Shown: piece after piece, positions 41,559 to 52,799 of the stretch
How positions within the stretch are numbered: the first letter of the stretch is position 1
How the letters are laid out: each line of letters opens with the position of its first letter
Assembly: GCA_902574995.1 (NCBI GenBank)
Contig: CACGPP010000001.1
Location: 186,001 to 250,000, forward strand
Direction of reading: 5' to 3'
Length of the DNA: 64,000 bases
DNA from: an uncultured Alphaproteobacteria bacterium
GTDB taxonomy: Bacteria > Pseudomonadota > Alphaproteobacteria > HIMB59
The notes under the pieces: model-generated
What the model saw: only the letters and a program-made list of their open reading frames with translations
Databases searched by the model: none
What the model was told of the DNA's origin: nothing
Made by a program: the position numbers and the translations under genes

Positions 41559-43417
41559 AACGAAACGAGCTCTGAGACTAAATTCGTATATTTTTTCGGG
41601 TCGTCAAGGCTCTCACCTTCCATTAGTTTCGCGTGATCATAAAGAATTTCACAGAATTTGTCTTTTTGATTTTTATCTAAAGATTTTAATTTATTAACTA
41701 ATTCATGATTAATATTTATTTCTAAAATTCTTTTTTCATCAGAAATATTTTGATTATTAGCGGCCATCAGTTTTTTTAAATGCATATCCATATCATTCTC
41801 ATCAGCTACTAAACATGAAGCACTTGTCGTTAGTCTTTTAGAAATTTTTACATCTTTAACTTTATCTTTCAAATTGTCTTTTAAAAATCCAACAAAATCT
41901 TTATCTTCTTTTGGCTCTTCTTTGTCTTTTTTTGACTCTTTTTTATCCTCAATATCTATTTCACCTTTAGTAATAGATGTAAATTCATAATCTTTGAATT
42001 TCATTTTCATTGGCATCCAGAATTCGTCAACTGGATCCGTAATTAACAAAACATTTATTTTTTTATTTTTAAATAGTTCCATTTGAGGGCTATTAATGAG
42101 GTTTTCCTTGTTTTCACCGGATATATAATAGATTTTCTTTTTATCATTTGAAAAATCAGTCAAATATTGATCTAAAGTTATCATCTCCTCTTTCTCAGAG
42201 CAGTTAAATGTTGAAAACTCAAATATTTGATCATGAAAGTCATTAAATTCATAAAGTCCCTCTTTTACAACAGGTCCAAAATTCTTCCAAAAATCTTTAA
42301 ATTCATCTGGTTTCTTTTTTTTTAATTCTTGAACTTCTTTTAGAACTCTTTTTGTAATAGCATTAGATATTTTATTGATTACGGCATTATTTTGTAAAAT
42401 TTCTCTTGAAATATTTAAACTAAGATCTTCTGTGTCTACCACACCTGGCACAAATCTAAGCCAAGCTGGAATTAATGCATCTAACTTATCAGAAATAAAT
42501 ACTTTATTCACATATAGCTTTAACTTGTTTTTCCGATCTGGATGGTAAAGATCTTGAGGCTGCGATTTTGGTAAATATAAAAGGGCAGTATAATTTACAA
42601 CTCCCTCAGCTTTAAAGTGAATAGTTGTTAAAGGCTCGTCATAATAGTTTGAAACTTGATTATAAAAAGATTTGTAGTCATCTTTTTTAATTTTTGATTT
42701 ATCTTTTAGCCAAATGGCTTCAGCAGAGTTTACTTGTTCTTCAGTCTTATTATCTTTTTTCTTATCATTTTTATCTTCTTCGGATGTTACAAAAATGGGA
42801 AAAGGAACAAAATCAGAATACTTTTTTATTATTTCCTCTATTTTATATTTACCTAAGAACTCTTTCTCATCCTTCTTAATTGATAATGTAATTTCAGTTC
42901 CAATTTCATTGTATTCCGTTTCCTCAATTGAAAATGTACCTTTGCCATCTGAAGTCCATAGGTAACCACTGGATGAGTCATATTTCTTTGATCTAACTAC
43001 TACTTGATCTGAGACCATAAATGATGAATAGAAACCAACTCCAAATTTACCAATTTGATTAATATCTCCCTTTTTATCACCCATATTTTTAATAAACTCT
43101 TCCGTACCAGATTTAGCTATTGTGCCTAAATTTGCTTGCATATCTTTATCATCCATGCCAATCCCATTATCTTTTATTGAGATAGTTTTATTTTTTTCGT
43201 TAAGATGAATTCGAATTTGGAATTTATTTGTTTTAGGGGCGTTGGAGTCAGTCTGACTAACATATCTAAGCTTTTCGCAAGCATCTGATGAATTTGATAT
43301 TAATTCACGTAAAAATATTTCCTTTTCGGTATAGAGTGAATTGGCAACTATATCTAGGAGCTTTGATACTTCAGTTTCGAATTTTACAGTTTTCTTTTCC
43401 GCTTGTTGTTTAGTCAT
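41555..43417 (-). CDS. htpG: molecular chaperone HtpG (Hsp90)
   Basis: This 620-residue ATP-dependent chaperone has the N-terminal GHKL ATPase motifs 'R-E-L-I-S-N-S-S-D-A', D-N-G-I-G-M and G-K-F-G-V-G-F-Y-S. A middle domain with the catalytic arginine region 'N-I-S-R-E-I-L-Q' and a C-terminal dimerisation part follow. Charged low-complexity linkers occur near residues 217-233 and 495-510. It is 27 bases from the divergent M17 peptidase gene, so both promoters lie in or across each other's ends. Confidence 0.96.
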   Translation of the reverse strand: MTKQQAEKKTVKFETEVSKLLDIVANSLYTEKEIFLRELISNSSDACEKLRYVSQTDSNAPKTNKFQIRIHLNEKNKTISIKDNGIGMDDKDMQANLGTIAKSGTEEFIKNMGDKKGDINQIGKFGVGFYSSFMVSDQVVVRSKKYDSSSGYLWTSDGKGTFSIEETEYNEIGTEITLSIKKDEKEFLGKYKIEEIIKKYSDFVPFPIFVTSEEDKNDKKKDNKTEEQVNSAEAIWLKDKSKIKKDDYKSFYNQVSNYYDEPLTTIHFKAEGVVNYTALLYLPKSQPQDLYHPDRKNKLKLYVNKVFISDKLDALIPAWLRFVPGVVDTEDLSLNISREILQNNAVINKISNAITKRVLKEVQELKKKKPDEFKDFWKNFGPVVKEGLYEFNDFHDQIFEFSTFNCSEKEEMITLDQYLTDFSNDKKKIYYISGENKENLINSPQMELFKNKKINVLLITDPVDEFWMPMKMKFKDYEFTSITKGEIDIEDKKESKKDKEEPKEDKDFVGFLKDNLKDKVKDVKISKRLTTSASCLVADENDMDMHLKKLMAANNQNISDEKRILEININHELVNKLKSLDKNQKDKFCEILYDHAKLMEGESLDDPKKYTNLVSELVSL

Positions 43418-43444
43418 TTTTTTCTAATATCCTTATTATAAGTA

Positions 43445-44785
43445 ATGTTTACAAATGATAATACTGAGTGTTCTACAAAAATTTCTGTCATTTCACAAAG
43501 TAAATTTGATAAATGGTTGTTAACACAGTCATCTTTTACTAAAAATTGGGCTTTATCTAATAATTTCAAGGCAGAATCAAGAAAAATTCTCAAAATTCCC
43601 TATGAAGACGGAAGATTGAAAGAGGTCATATTAGGAGAGGGCACAGATAAAAACCTAGAGGCAATTAGTGCTTTTTCTGCATCAAATATTGGTAACTATT
43701 ATATTTCTAATAAATTTGCCAAATCAAAGGAGTCAGAAATACACAGAGCATGGGCTTGGGGGAACTACAAGTATCAGTCTAAATCCAAAAAAAATTTATT
43801 ATACATAAAGGATCAAAAGGAATTAGAGTTTTTAATTTTTTACTCAGATTGTATAAATTTTTCTAGAGACTTAATAAATAGCCCTGCAAATAAATTAAAC
43901 CCATCAACTTATTACTCAAAAATTAAAAATAATAATTTGTTTAAAAGTTTTAATTTTATTGATTACACTGAAAAAGAAATAAATTCAAATTTTCCTTTGA
44001 CATGTGCTGTTGGTAAATCTTCCTCGTCAAAACCAAAAGTGATTGAAATAACAAATCGAAAACTTTCAAAAAAAGATAAACCATTGGTTATTATTGGAAA
44101 AGGCATTACATTTGACACAGGTGGTGTAAACATAAAACCAGGTACCTCAATGAGAAATATGAAAAAAGACATGGGAGGATCTGCTATCGCTATATCATTA
44201 TTTTTGTTAGCAAATTATTTTTTAAAAAAAACTAAAATTGTTTTAATTGCCCCAATCGCTGAAAACGCAATATCATCAAAATCAATGAGACCTGGTGATG
44301 TATATTCATCTGTATCAGGAAAGTCTGTCGAAATTGCTCATACAGATGCTGAGGGAAGACTTTTGTTAGCAGATGCAATAGAAAAAGCATCTTCTTATAA
44401 CCCATGTATGATTATTGATTTTGCAACGCTTACTGGAGCAGCAAGAGTAGCTTTGGGTGAAGACCTTCCTGCTTATTTTTGTAATGATGAAACATATGCA
44501 AAAAAAATCGAAAATTTAAATAAAGAAAAATTGAGATGTTGGAGATTACCCTTGTACTCTCCTTACTTGTTTAAAATTAAATCTCAAGTAGCAGATCTCA
44601 GTAATGCATCTTTAGATGGTATGGCTGGATCTATTACAGCAGCACTTTTTCTTCAAGAATTTTTAAAATCTCCCAATATACCTTGGTTTCACTTTGACAC
44701 CTTTGCTTGGTCTCAAGATTCCAAAGGAGCTGCATTACAGGGATTAGATATAATGAGTGATTTTTTAAGGAATAATTTTAATTAG
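43445..44785 (+). CDS. M17 family leucyl aminopeptidase
   Basis: This 446-residue cytosolic aminopeptidase has a C-terminal catalytic domain with the metal-binding 'V-I-I-G-K-G-I-T-F-D-T-G-G' and the signature normally N-T-D-A-E-G-R-L. The signature here reads H-T-D-A-E-G-R-L (N to H, not a metal ligand). 'D-F-A-T-L-T-G-A-A' follows. The N-terminal part is short, as in the single alphaproteobacterial 'leucyl aminopeptidase family'. The next gene starts with GTG inside the stop codon, so translation may be coupled. Confidence 0.92.
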   Translation: MFTNDNTECSTKISVISQSKFDKWLLTQSSFTKNWALSNNFKAESRKILKIPYEDGRLKEVILGEGTDKNLEAISAFSASNIGNYYISNKFAKSKESEIHRAWAWGNYKYQSKSKKNLLYIKDQKELEFLIFYSDCINFSRDLINSPANKLNPSTYYSKIKNNNLFKSFNFIDYTEKEINSNFPLTCAVGKSSSSKPKVIEITNRKLSKKDKPLVIIGKGITFDTGGVNIKPGTSMRNMKKDMGGSAIAISLFLLANYFLKKTKIVLIAPIAENAISSKSMRPGDVYSSVSGKSVEIAHTDAEGRLLLADAIEKASSYNPCMIIDFATLTGAARVALGEDLPAYFCNDETYAKKIENLNKEKLRCWRLPLYSPYLFKIKSQVADLSNASLDGMAGSITAALFLQEFLKSPNIPWFHFDTFAWSQDSKGAALQGLDIMSDFLRNNFN

Positions 44786-45369
44786 TGAAGTACTTCCTGA
44801 TATTTTTTCTATTATTATCAGGTTGTATTACAACCGATAGGTCTTTTAACACAGCAAATATTTGCGATATTTTCAAAACAAATCCTAAATGGAAATCATA
44901 CGCAGAAAAAACAAAAGAAAAATGGGGAGTTCCAGTTAGTTTGCAATTAAGCTTTATTAAACAAGAGTCCTCTTTTGAAAGAACTGCAAGGCCTCCGAGG
45001 AAAAAAGTATTGGGTTTTATACCTGGTTTAAGGCCATCAAGTGCTTATGGTTACAGTCAGGCCTTAGATGGAACATGGGAGGAGTATAAAGTTTCAACAA
45101 AAAACTTTAATGCCGATAGAAAAAATTTTAGAGATGCTAGTGATTTTATAGGTTGGTATGTTGATGGAAGTTACCGTCTGTTGAAAATTGATAAAAGTGA
45201 TGTTTACAATCATTACCTTGCTTATCATGAGGGCAAGGGTGGGTACCAAAAAAAATCTTATAACAAAAAAAAATGGCTTTTAGAGGTGGCAAAAAAAGTA
45301 GAACGTCAAGCTAAAGATTATTCTAATCAAATAACAAAATGTAATTTTCATAAAAATAGTGTGTTTTAA
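44785..45369 (+). CDS. SLT-domain lytic transglycosylase lipoprotein
   Basis: This 194-residue protein starts with GTG at 44785, sharing a base with the previous TAG. The signal peptide ends in the lipobox L-L-S-G-C. The SLT domain has the catalytic glutamate in I-K-Q-E-S-S-F. The family's 'A-R-P-P-R', 'S-S-A-Y-G-Y-S-Q-A-L-D', 'G-W-Y-V-D' and 'Y-L-A-Y-H-E-G-x-G-G-Y' follow. It should remodel peptidoglycan at the envelope, separately from the larger Slt-like enzyme at 15.6 kb. Confidence 0.9.
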   Translation: MKYFLIFFLLLSGCITTDRSFNTANICDIFKTNPKWKSYAEKTKEKWGVPVSLQLSFIKQESSFERTARPPRKKVLGFIPGLRPSSAYGYSQALDGTWEEYKVSTKNFNADRKNFRDASDFIGWYVDGSYRLLKIDKSDVYNHYLAYHEGKGGYQKKSYNKKKWLLEVAKKVERQAKDYSNQITKCNFHKNSVF

Positions 45370-46704
45370 TTGTTACAAAAAACAGATCTTATAAATTATT
45401 TCTACTCCAATTTTACTGATCCTGAGTATAAAGGCATTGGAACTGAACATGAAAAATTTATCTTTTATAAAGATAATAAAAGATTTCAATTTGATGGAGA
45501 GGTAAGTATACAAAATTTATTTCAATTTTTCTTATCAAAGGGTTGGCAAAAAAAAGAATACAATAGTTTCAATCAATTAATATCTTTGTCTAAAAATGGT
45601 GCTAGCATTACTTTAGAGCCAGGGTGTCAACTAGAATTATCTGGTAAAATTTTAAAGAATGTTCATCAAACATGTACGGAGTCTTATGAACATTTAAGAG
45701 AATTAAAAGAATATGCCGAATTAAATGAATTATGCATTTTAGGACTGGGATTTGATCCAATAAGTAAATTAGAGGATTTAACTTTTATTCCAAAAGAGCG
45801 TTATAAAATTATGAGTGAATATATGCCTAAAGTTGGCTCAAGAGGATTAGATATGATGACTCGAACATGTACTGTTCAAGCAAATTTAGATTATTTTAAT
45901 GAAACAGATCTAATTAAAAAATTTGTTGTTTCTAATAGAATTCAACCAATAGTTATGGGTATATTCTGTAATTCGCCCTTTCGTGAGTCGAAATATAATA
46001 ATTTAGTGAGTAATCGAATTTATACATGGCAAGACACTGATGATCAAAGATGTGGAATAAAAAGATCATTTCTCAACAAGAATTTTTCTATTGAGGAATA
46101 TGTTGACTTTGTTTTGGAAGTAAAAAACTATTTTTTAAAGATAAATGGAAAACAATATGACACAACAGATTATACTTTTAATGAATTGTTAACTAAAAAC
46201 ACCGCAAATAAAGACCTTTCAAATTACAACATATCAATACAAGATTGGATAAATCATCTCTCAACAATTTTTACAGAGGTAAGATTAAAGTCATATATAG
46301 AGCTTAGAGGTGCAGACGCTGGGAAATGGGAGATGATTTGCGCTCTTCCAGCATTTTGGGTTGGTATACTTTATGATGATGAAAATCTTGAACTTCTTTG
46401 GAAAGAAACTAGTTCGTGGCAAGAGAATGATATTTTAAATTTGTATCTAGAGGTTCCTTATAAAGGACTTAACAGTAACTTTATTAATTCTCCCTTATAT
46501 GAGCATGGTAAAAACCTTCTTAACCTCGCTAACAAGGGATTAGAAAAAAGAGGTTATCTAAATTCTGAAGGAAGAGATGAAAGTATTCATCTTGAAAAAT
46601 TATATAATATTGTTGAAAAACGAAAAAATCCTGCAGATTTGTTAATTGAAGAGTTTAAGGATAAAAAAGATATATTATCATTATTAAATAATACCTATTA
46701 TTGA
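45370..46704 (+). CDS. gshA: glutamate-cysteine ligase (alphaproteobacterial/plant type)
   Basis: This 444-residue enzyme makes gamma-glutamylcysteine, the first step of glutathione synthesis. Conserved pieces are I-G-T-E-H-E-K-F, 'T-L-E-P-G-C-Q-L-E-L-S-G', S-R-G-L-D-M-M-T-R-T and 'R-G-A-D-A-G'. The start is TTG at 45370, directly after the previous TAA. gshB follows seven bases after the stop, so both steps of the pathway are encoded together. Confidence 0.94.
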   Translation: MLQKTDLINYFYSNFTDPEYKGIGTEHEKFIFYKDNKRFQFDGEVSIQNLFQFFLSKGWQKKEYNSFNQLISLSKNGASITLEPGCQLELSGKILKNVHQTCTESYEHLRELKEYAELNELCILGLGFDPISKLEDLTFIPKERYKIMSEYMPKVGSRGLDMMTRTCTVQANLDYFNETDLIKKFVVSNRIQPIVMGIFCNSPFRESKYNNLVSNRIYTWQDTDDQRCGIKRSFLNKNFSIEEYVDFVLEVKNYFLKINGKQYDTTDYTFNELLTKNTANKDLSNYNISIQDWINHLSTIFTEVRLKSYIELRGADAGKWEMICALPAFWVGILYDDENLELLWKETSSWQENDILNLYLEVPYKGLNSNFINSPLYEHGKNLLNLANKGLEKRGYLNSEGRDESIHLEKLYNIVEKRKNPADLLIEEFKDKKDILSLLNNTYY

Positions 46705-46711
46705 ATTTGCT

Positions 46712-47656
46712 ATGAAATTTCTTTTTCAAATGGATGATCCCAAAAAAATAAATATTAACGAGGACTCTACTTATATGTTAATCAAGGAGTCTTTAAATAG
46801 AGGTATAGATTGTTATTACAATGATCCAAGATGGGTATTTAGTGAGATTAATAAAGTTAATAAAATTAAATCTTACGTTTCTAGATTAAGTTTGAAAAAA
46901 AATAATCAGCTTTCGTATCAAAGAAAGATCCTAAAAGAAATTGATTTAGAACATATGAATGCCATTTTTATTCGACAAGATCCACCCTTCGATTTAAATT
47001 ATATTTCCAATACCTATTTATTAGATCAATTAAAAAAACCTTTAATTTTAAATAATTCAAAGGAGATTAGGAACTTCCCAGAAAAACATATTATGATGAA
47101 CTTCCCAGAATTAACTCCCCCGACGTTGATATCATCAAATATAGAAGCCATCATAAAGTTTATAAAGAAGAATAAAGAGGTTATTATAAAACCCGCTTAT
47201 GGAAATGGAGGATTAGGTATTCAAAAAATTAGCCATAATAAGAATAATCTCAGTACGTTCTTAAAAAATTACATAAAAAAATTTTCGAATTGCCCAGTAA
47301 TTATTCAAAGATTCCTTAAAAATTTCAAAAAAGGAGACAAAAGAATTATTCTCATAAACGGGGACATTGCTGGAGCTGTATTAAGAGTGCCTAGAACTAA
47401 TAGCATAAAGGCAAATTTTCATGCAGGTGGAAGAGCAGTAGAAACCAATATCACTGACAAAGATAATTACATTTGTAAAAAAATAAAATCATTTTTGGTG
47501 AAAAAAAAATTATTTTTTGTTGGTATTGATGTGATAGATGGCTATTTAACAGAAATAAATATTACATCTCCTACTGGAATTCAAGAAATCAACAGATTAA
47601 ATAAAAGTAAGATTGAAAAAGATATTATTGATTTTGTTTTAAGATCACTGAAATAA
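46712..47656 (+). CDS. gshB: glutathione synthetase
   Basis: This 314-residue ATP-grasp enzyme adds glycine to gamma-glutamylcysteine. The conserved segments are 'F-I-R-Q-D-P-P-F-D', K-P-A-Y-G-N-G-G-L-G and 'D-K-R-I-I-L-I-N-G'. 'F-H-A-G-G-R-A' and the metal-binding 'V-G-I-D-V-I-D-G-Y-L-T-E-I-N' follow. The ATG lies seven bases after gshA. The end overlaps the AsmA-like gene by 12 bases. Confidence 0.95.
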   Translation: MKFLFQMDDPKKININEDSTYMLIKESLNRGIDCYYNDPRWVFSEINKVNKIKSYVSRLSLKKNNQLSYQRKILKEIDLEHMNAIFIRQDPPFDLNYISNTYLLDQLKKPLILNNSKEIRNFPEKHIMMNFPELTPPTLISSNIEAIIKFIKKNKEVIIKPAYGNGGLGIQKISHNKNNLSTFLKNYIKKFSNCPVIIQRFLKNFKKGDKRIILINGDIAGAVLRVPRTNSIKANFHAGGRAVETNITDKDNYICKKIKSFLVKKKLFFVGIDVIDGYLTEINITSPTGIQEINRLNKSKIEKDIIDFVLRSLK

Positions 47657-49837
47657 ATTTTCAAAAAGCTTATTTATATTTTTTTGAATTAAATCTTCTA
47701 TAGGTTTTTTTACAGTCCCATCAGGTATGACTCTTTCATAGGAATAATTTCCATTTTGATATTTTATAACAAAATCCTCATTGTCAATAATATCAAAAAT
47801 TGTAATTTTAAAATTATTCAAAGCTAATTCTAATTCTGCCTCTAAAGTCTCTCCGTCTGGTGATGTTAAAATTAAGTTTTTTATTTTAAATTCATTCAAA
47901 TTATTATTTGAAATTTGTCCAGAAATAGAACTACTTTGATTAATGAAAGATTTTGCTAATGTGTTTAATAATTCATTAATTTGTTCAAAATCCTCAATGT
48001 CTTGAGATAGAGATTGAATAAATAAAACTAGTGCAAATTCCTCTTCAGTAATATTAACATTAATATCACCATCTATGTTTCCAGATATATTTTCAATATT
48101 TTTAAAATTAACAGGTTCAGAAACATTTATAGATAGATTAATTTTTCCTTTAATACGAGATGTATTTAAAAATAAAAGATCAAAATTAGATAAATCTAAA
48201 TCATTTAATTTGACTGTACCAGTAAACATCTGATTTTTAATTGATCCAGAAATATTTGAAATTTTATCTTTATTTACTAGATCTAAATTTTCTATCAAAA
48301 ATAGATCACTGACTGGATCAACGTATAAGTTTGACTCTAAATAATCAAAGTCAACAAGATCCACAATATTCGTAAAATCTTCTTCAGTTAATTCAGAGAT
48401 GATATTTAATAGTTCTGTTTTATTTAAATTTTCAATTCCAATATTCAAAGAGGCATTATTAAAATTATTAAGATCTAAATTACCGTCAATCAATAAATTC
48501 GAACCTTCCAAATTAATAAATTGAAGATCTTCAATAGCTAAATTTGAGCCATTAATATGACCTCTCGCGTTGATATGTTCCGTATTTAATGTTTTTAATA
48601 ATCTAATTAATGAGTTAGATGGAATTAACTCAAATTGTCTAAACCGGTTTAATTGAATATCTAATTGTAGACTATTGATATCATCAAGCCCATAAGTGCC
48701 GCTAATTTGAATAATATTTTCATCTTTATTAGTTATATTTATTTGATCAATTGTAAAAATATTATTTGCGAAATTGCTGGATAATTCAATTTCATCAAAT
48801 TCAAATTGCTTTACTAATTCTGAATAAGGTAAAAATTCTAATAATACTGATAAGTCATCTTTGGAAGTAGAGTTAAGACTAGCATTAAAGTTAGCATTAT
48901 AAAAATCAAGATTTTCAATAGTTCCGTTTAAATCTAAGTTTGTTCCTTGATCAGAGACATACAAGATTTTATTTATAGTTAAATTATTTGAATTGTAGTT
49001 TAAATCAAAAGTTTCAATTATTCCTTGAGGAATGTTTATAATTTCATTGAAAATATTTATATTACTGATTATTTGAAATAAATTATCTGAAGAGATATTT
49101 TGACCTTTAATTGATAAATCAGAACTAATGAAATTGCTTAAATTGATATTCCCATCAATATTAATTTGTGATTTGTCAGCTAAAGTAATAACTAGGTCTT
49201 CAATATTTAAATTTTCTTTTACATATTCACCTTTTATGTCAAGACTTTGAAAATTTATTTTTTTTAAAAACTCCTGGTAATTTTCCCCTAAAAGTAATAC
49301 TAGTTCATCTATTTCAAGATTTTCTATGGAAAAATCAATTTTATTTATGTCTGCGTCAGTTGTATAAATATCAAAATATAAATCAGAGCCTTTATATTTA
49401 AATTTATTTGATATTATTCTTGTATTATTGCCCTCGTTAGAAATCTTTAATTTTAAATTATCGATATCACCCTCTAGTAAAATCGCATTATTTACAAAAT
49501 TTGAATTTACATTTTCTATTCTTGCTTGGTTGAGTGTAATTGAAATATCATCTGCGTTAAAAATAGATCTAGAAATTTCAATATCAGAAGCTGCAAAATC
49601 AGTTTGGATTAAATAATGATTAATTTTGAAATTTGAGTTATCTATAGAGAGAATTGGTTTAGGCATAATTTTTAAAGTTTGATTTGATAAACTGTTCAAT
49701 GTAACAAAACCTTTAGTTTCTCTTTCGACCATTTCTTGGGATAAAATATTCATAGGCAATCTTAGAAAACTAAGTCCAAATAAAATCACTAAAATTAAAA
49801 GTATTGCTATGGGTATTAGGACTTTTAATTTTTTCAT
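47645..49837 (-). CDS. AsmA-like envelope protein
   Basis: This 730-residue protein has an N-terminal membrane helix (about residues 5-27). A very long, beta-rich, asparagine/aspartate/isoleucine-rich region with repeating 'N-I-D-G-N-L-D-L' and 'L-x-I-x-x-L-x-L' patterns follows, as in AsmA/TamB-type proteins. These span the periplasm and help lipid transport or outer membrane assembly. Sequence is low in complexity and diverged, so the family call rests on architecture and the AsmA-like N- and C-terminal parts. Its partner genes are not nearby. Confidence 0.75.
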   Translation of the reverse strand: MKKLKVLIPIAILLILVILFGLSFLRLPMNILSQEMVERETKGFVTLNSLSNQTLKIMPKPILSIDNSNFKINHYLIQTDFAASDIEISRSIFNADDISITLNQARIENVNSNFVNNAILLEGDIDNLKLKISNEGNNTRIISNKFKYKGSDLYFDIYTTDADINKIDFSIENLEIDELVLLLGENYQEFLKKINFQSLDIKGEYVKENLNIEDLVITLADKSQINIDGNINLSNFISSDLSIKGQNISSDNLFQIISNINIFNEIINIPQGIIETFDLNYNSNNLTINKILYVSDQGTNLDLNGTIENLDFYNANFNASLNSTSKDDLSVLLEFLPYSELVKQFEFDEIELSSNFANNIFTIDQINITNKDENIIQISGTYGLDDINSLQLDIQLNRFRQFELIPSNSLIRLLKTLNTEHINARGHINGSNLAIEDLQFINLEGSNLLIDGNLDLNNFNNASLNIGIENLNKTELLNIISELTEEDFTNIVDLVDFDYLESNLYVDPVSDLFLIENLDLVNKDKISNISGSIKNQMFTGTVKLNDLDLSNFDLLFLNTSRIKGKINLSINVSEPVNFKNIENISGNIDGDINVNITEEEFALVLFIQSLSQDIEDFEQINELLNTLAKSFINQSSSISGQISNNNLNEFKIKNLILTSPDGETLEAELELALNNFKITIFDIIDNEDFVIKYQNGNYSYERVIPDGTVKKPIEDLIQKNINKLFENLFQ

Positions 49838-49846
49838 TTTTTCATT

Positions 49847-50773
49847 CTACAAATATAGGAACACAAAATAGATCATATAGGCTAATATAAAGCCAAGAGA
49901 AATTAATTTTCCAGCCAATTTTAAAGAAATAATTATAAAAAATAATAAAGAAGTCACTAAAAATAGCCATTTATCAATTTGACTAAGTAATTCATAAAAA
50001 TTTATACTTCCATTGATTAGCACAGCAATAATCGTTATTCCAAATATGTTGGCTATATTTGATCCGAGAATATTTCCAATTGCCAAATTATTTTGTTTTT
50101 TCACAATTGATAAAATTGTTGCAATTACCTCAGGCAAAGAAGTACCAAAAGCAACAATTGTTATTCCAATAGTAGTTTCTGCAACACCAAATATGCTAGT
50201 TAAATCTTTTGCATAAACAATAAAATACTTAGAACTAAAAAATAAAACTATAAATGCTAACATTATTTTTAAAATAATAAAAAAAGATGAAGAATGTGTT
50301 ATCTCGGATATTGTATTAGTTTCATCAATTGGTTTTTTTAATTCAAAATAAATAAAAAAACAAAGTAATCCAAAAAGTAAAACACCGTACATGTAGCCAA
50401 TATTAAAATTAAATATTATGAAAATAAAAAAAACGATTGAAAAAATTAAAAAAAATAAAAAAGTACTTTTATCCCTTTTATCAGTTACTAACCTAGTAAT
50501 GGGATATAACATAATACCCCCTACCAATAAAATATTTGCAATATTACTTCCAACAAGATTACCTGCTACTATTCCAACGGAATTTAACTTTAATGCTTGA
50601 AATGTTGCTGCAAACTCAGGGAGGGAAGTGCCAATAGCTATAATAAATATTCCAACAAGGATTGGCCTAATTTTATAAACGTGCGAGATTAATATTGAAT
50701 TTTTTATTGCAAAATCACATGACCATATTAATAGAGCAAGACTTATTAATACTCCTATTAAACTCTCAATCAA
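49847..50773 (-). CDS. calcium/sodium:cation antiporter (YrbG/CaxA type)
   Basis: This 308-residue membrane protein has two inverted alpha repeats. The first has 'A-I-G-T-S-L-P-E-F' and [10 protein letters not shown]. The second has 'A-F-G-T-S-L-P-E-V' and [10 protein letters not shown]. About ten hydrophobic segments are visible. The acidic ion-binding glutamates are both present, so it should be functional. Ion specificity is not fixed by sequence. The start is TTG at 50773, overlapping the uvrB stop as TTGA. Confidence 0.92.
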   Translation of the reverse strand: MIESLIGVLISLALLIWSCDFAIKNSILISHVYKIRPILVGIFIIAIGTSLPEFAATFQALKLNSVGIVAGNLVGSNIANILLVGGIMLYPITRLVTDKRDKSTFLFFLIFSIVFFIFIIFNFNIGYMYGVLLFGLLCFFIYFELKKPIDETNTISEITHSSSFFIILKIMLAFIVLFFSSKYFIVYAKDLTSIFGVAETTIGITIVAFGTSLPEVIATILSIVKKQNNLAIGNILGSNIANIFGITIIAVLINGSINFYELLSQIDKWLFLVTSLLFFIIISLKLAGKLISLGFILAYMIYFVFLYL

Positions 50774-52752
50774 TTCACACCCATTTGATCTTTTTTAAGT
50801 TTCCTTATCTCATCTCTGAACATTGCAGCTTTTTCAAAATCTAAATTTTCAGCTGCAGATAACATTTTTTTCTCTAATTTTTGAACATGTGTTTCAAATT
50901 TATTAGGACTCAATTTATCAATTTCAGATGTACCCACAGTATAGCTATCTTTTTCATAGATGCTCTCGATAATTTCACCAATATTTCTTTTCACTGATTG
51001 AGGGGTAATGTTATTTTTCTTATTAAATTCAATTTGTTTATTTTTTCTGTATTTTGTTTCCTCAAGAGCTGCTTTAATACTTTTAGTTAATACATCCGCA
51101 TATAAAATCACCTTTCCATCTATATTTCTGGCTGCACGACCTATAGTTTGGACCAAACTAGTTTTTGACCTTAAATAACCCTCTTTGTCAGCGTCAAGAA
51201 TGGCGACTAAACCACACTCAGGAATATCTAGTCCTTCTCTGAGCAAATTAATACCAATTAAAATATCAATCTCCCCAATTCTTAAAGAGCGAATAAGTTT
51301 TATTCTATCAATAGTCTCAACATCAGAGTGCATATATTCAGCCTTTAAATTATGTTCTTTTAAGTAATTGGTTAAGTCCTCGGCATTTTTTTTTGTAAGA
51401 GTTGTAATCAATACTCTATTCTTATTATTGAGTGTTATTTTAATTTCACCCATCAAATCTTCCACTTGATTGACAGTTGTTTTGATCACACACTCAGGAT
51501 CAATTAGACCTGTGGGTCGTATGATTTGTTCAACATACTCATTTTTGACTTCATTCAATTCCCATGGGCCGGGAGTTGCAGATAAAAAAATAGTGGGGGG
51601 ACGCATCATATTCCATTCTTCAAAAGTTAAAGGTCGATTATCCAATGCAGATGGAAGTCTAAATCCATAATCTGATAAAGTTTTTTTTCTAGATCGGTCA
51701 CCTTTATACATTCCATTTATTTGAGGCACGGATACATGAGACTCATCAATTATAAGAAGCGAGTTTTCTGGAATAAACTCGTATAGAGTTGGTGGTGCCT
51801 CACCTGGTTGTCTTCCACTTAAATATCTCGAATAATTCTCAATTCCTGAACATGTTCCCGTTGCCTGTATCATTTCCAAATCAAAATTAGTTCTCTCTTT
51901 TAATCTTTGAAATTCAAGCAACTTTTTTTCCTTATCAAACTCTTCTAGTCTTATTTTTAAATCTTTCTTAATTTCTTTAATAGCGTTCTCTAATCGTGGT
52001 TTTGGAGTAATGTAATGACTATTTGCAAAGATTTTTACTTCTTCGAAGCTTTGAATGAATTCACCTGTGAGAGGATCAAACTCTTTAATATCTTCCACCT
52101 CGTCTCCAAAAAAACTTATCCTCCAAGCTATATCCTCTAAATGCGCAGGAAAAACATCAACCCGATCTCCAGTTACTCGAAACATACCTCTTCTAAAATC
52201 AATATTATTTCTTTTATACTGTAACTCTACTAATTCTCTCAGGAACTCCATTAAATTAATGTTCTGTCCTTTTTTTATTTCTAAAGTCATTTTAGAGTAA
52301 GAGTCAACGGACCCGATGCCGTATATACATGAAACACTCGCTACAATAATTACATCTTCTCTTTCTACTAATGATCTAGTTGCTGAGTGTCTAAAACGAT
52401 CTATTTGCTCATTTATAGAGGACTCTTTTTCTATGAATGTATCTGATCGAGGTACATAAGCTTCTGGTTGATAATAGTCATAATAACTCACAAAATACTC
52501 AACTGCATTTTTAGGAAACAATACTTTTAACTCCTCATATAATTGAGCAGCCAAGGTCTTATTTGGAGCCATAATCAATGTTGGTCTATTATATTTTTCA
52601 ATAACATTTGCAATTGTAAATGTTTTTCCAGAGCCTGTTACACCCAATAATACTTGGCTTTGTTTCCTTTTTTTTAAACCATCAATCAATTTTTTAATTG
52701 CTTGAGGCTGATCTCCTTTAGGTTTATTTTCACTTACTATTTTAAATGGCAT
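50770..52752 (-). CDS. uvrB: UvrABC system protein B
   Basis: This 660-residue helicase-like damage verifier of nucleotide excision repair has Walker A 'G-V-T-G-S-G-K-T-F' near 40, the beta-hairpin region '[10 protein letters not shown]', 'D-E-S-H' and motif VI 'Q-T-I-G-R-A-A-R'. The C-terminal UVR motif '[11 protein letters not shown]' contacts UvrC. UvrC is at 38.6 kb. Divergent from aatA with 47 bases between. Confidence 0.97.
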   Translation of the reverse strand: MPFKIVSENKPKGDQPQAIKKLIDGLKKRKQSQVLLGVTGSGKTFTIANVIEKYNRPTLIMAPNKTLAAQLYEELKVLFPKNAVEYFVSYYDYYQPEAYVPRSDTFIEKESSINEQIDRFRHSATRSLVEREDVIIVASVSCIYGIGSVDSYSKMTLEIKKGQNINLMEFLRELVELQYKRNNIDFRRGMFRVTGDRVDVFPAHLEDIAWRISFFGDEVEDIKEFDPLTGEFIQSFEEVKIFANSHYITPKPRLENAIKEIKKDLKIRLEEFDKEKKLLEFQRLKERTNFDLEMIQATGTCSGIENYSRYLSGRQPGEAPPTLYEFIPENSLLIIDESHVSVPQINGMYKGDRSRKKTLSDYGFRLPSALDNRPLTFEEWNMMRPPTIFLSATPGPWELNEVKNEYVEQIIRPTGLIDPECVIKTTVNQVEDLMGEIKITLNNKNRVLITTLTKKNAEDLTNYLKEHNLKAEYMHSDVETIDRIKLIRSLRIGEIDILIGINLLREGLDIPECGLVAILDADKEGYLRSKTSLVQTIGRAARNIDGKVILYADVLTKSIKAALEETKYRKNKQIEFNKKNNITPQSVKRNIGEIIESIYEKDSYTVGTSEIDKLSPNKFETHVQKLEKKMLSAAENLDFEKAAMFRDEIRKLKKDQMGVN

Positions 52753-52799
52753 GCTTGTAGAAATTTATAAATAAGTTTATAGATAACTAAATAAAAAAA

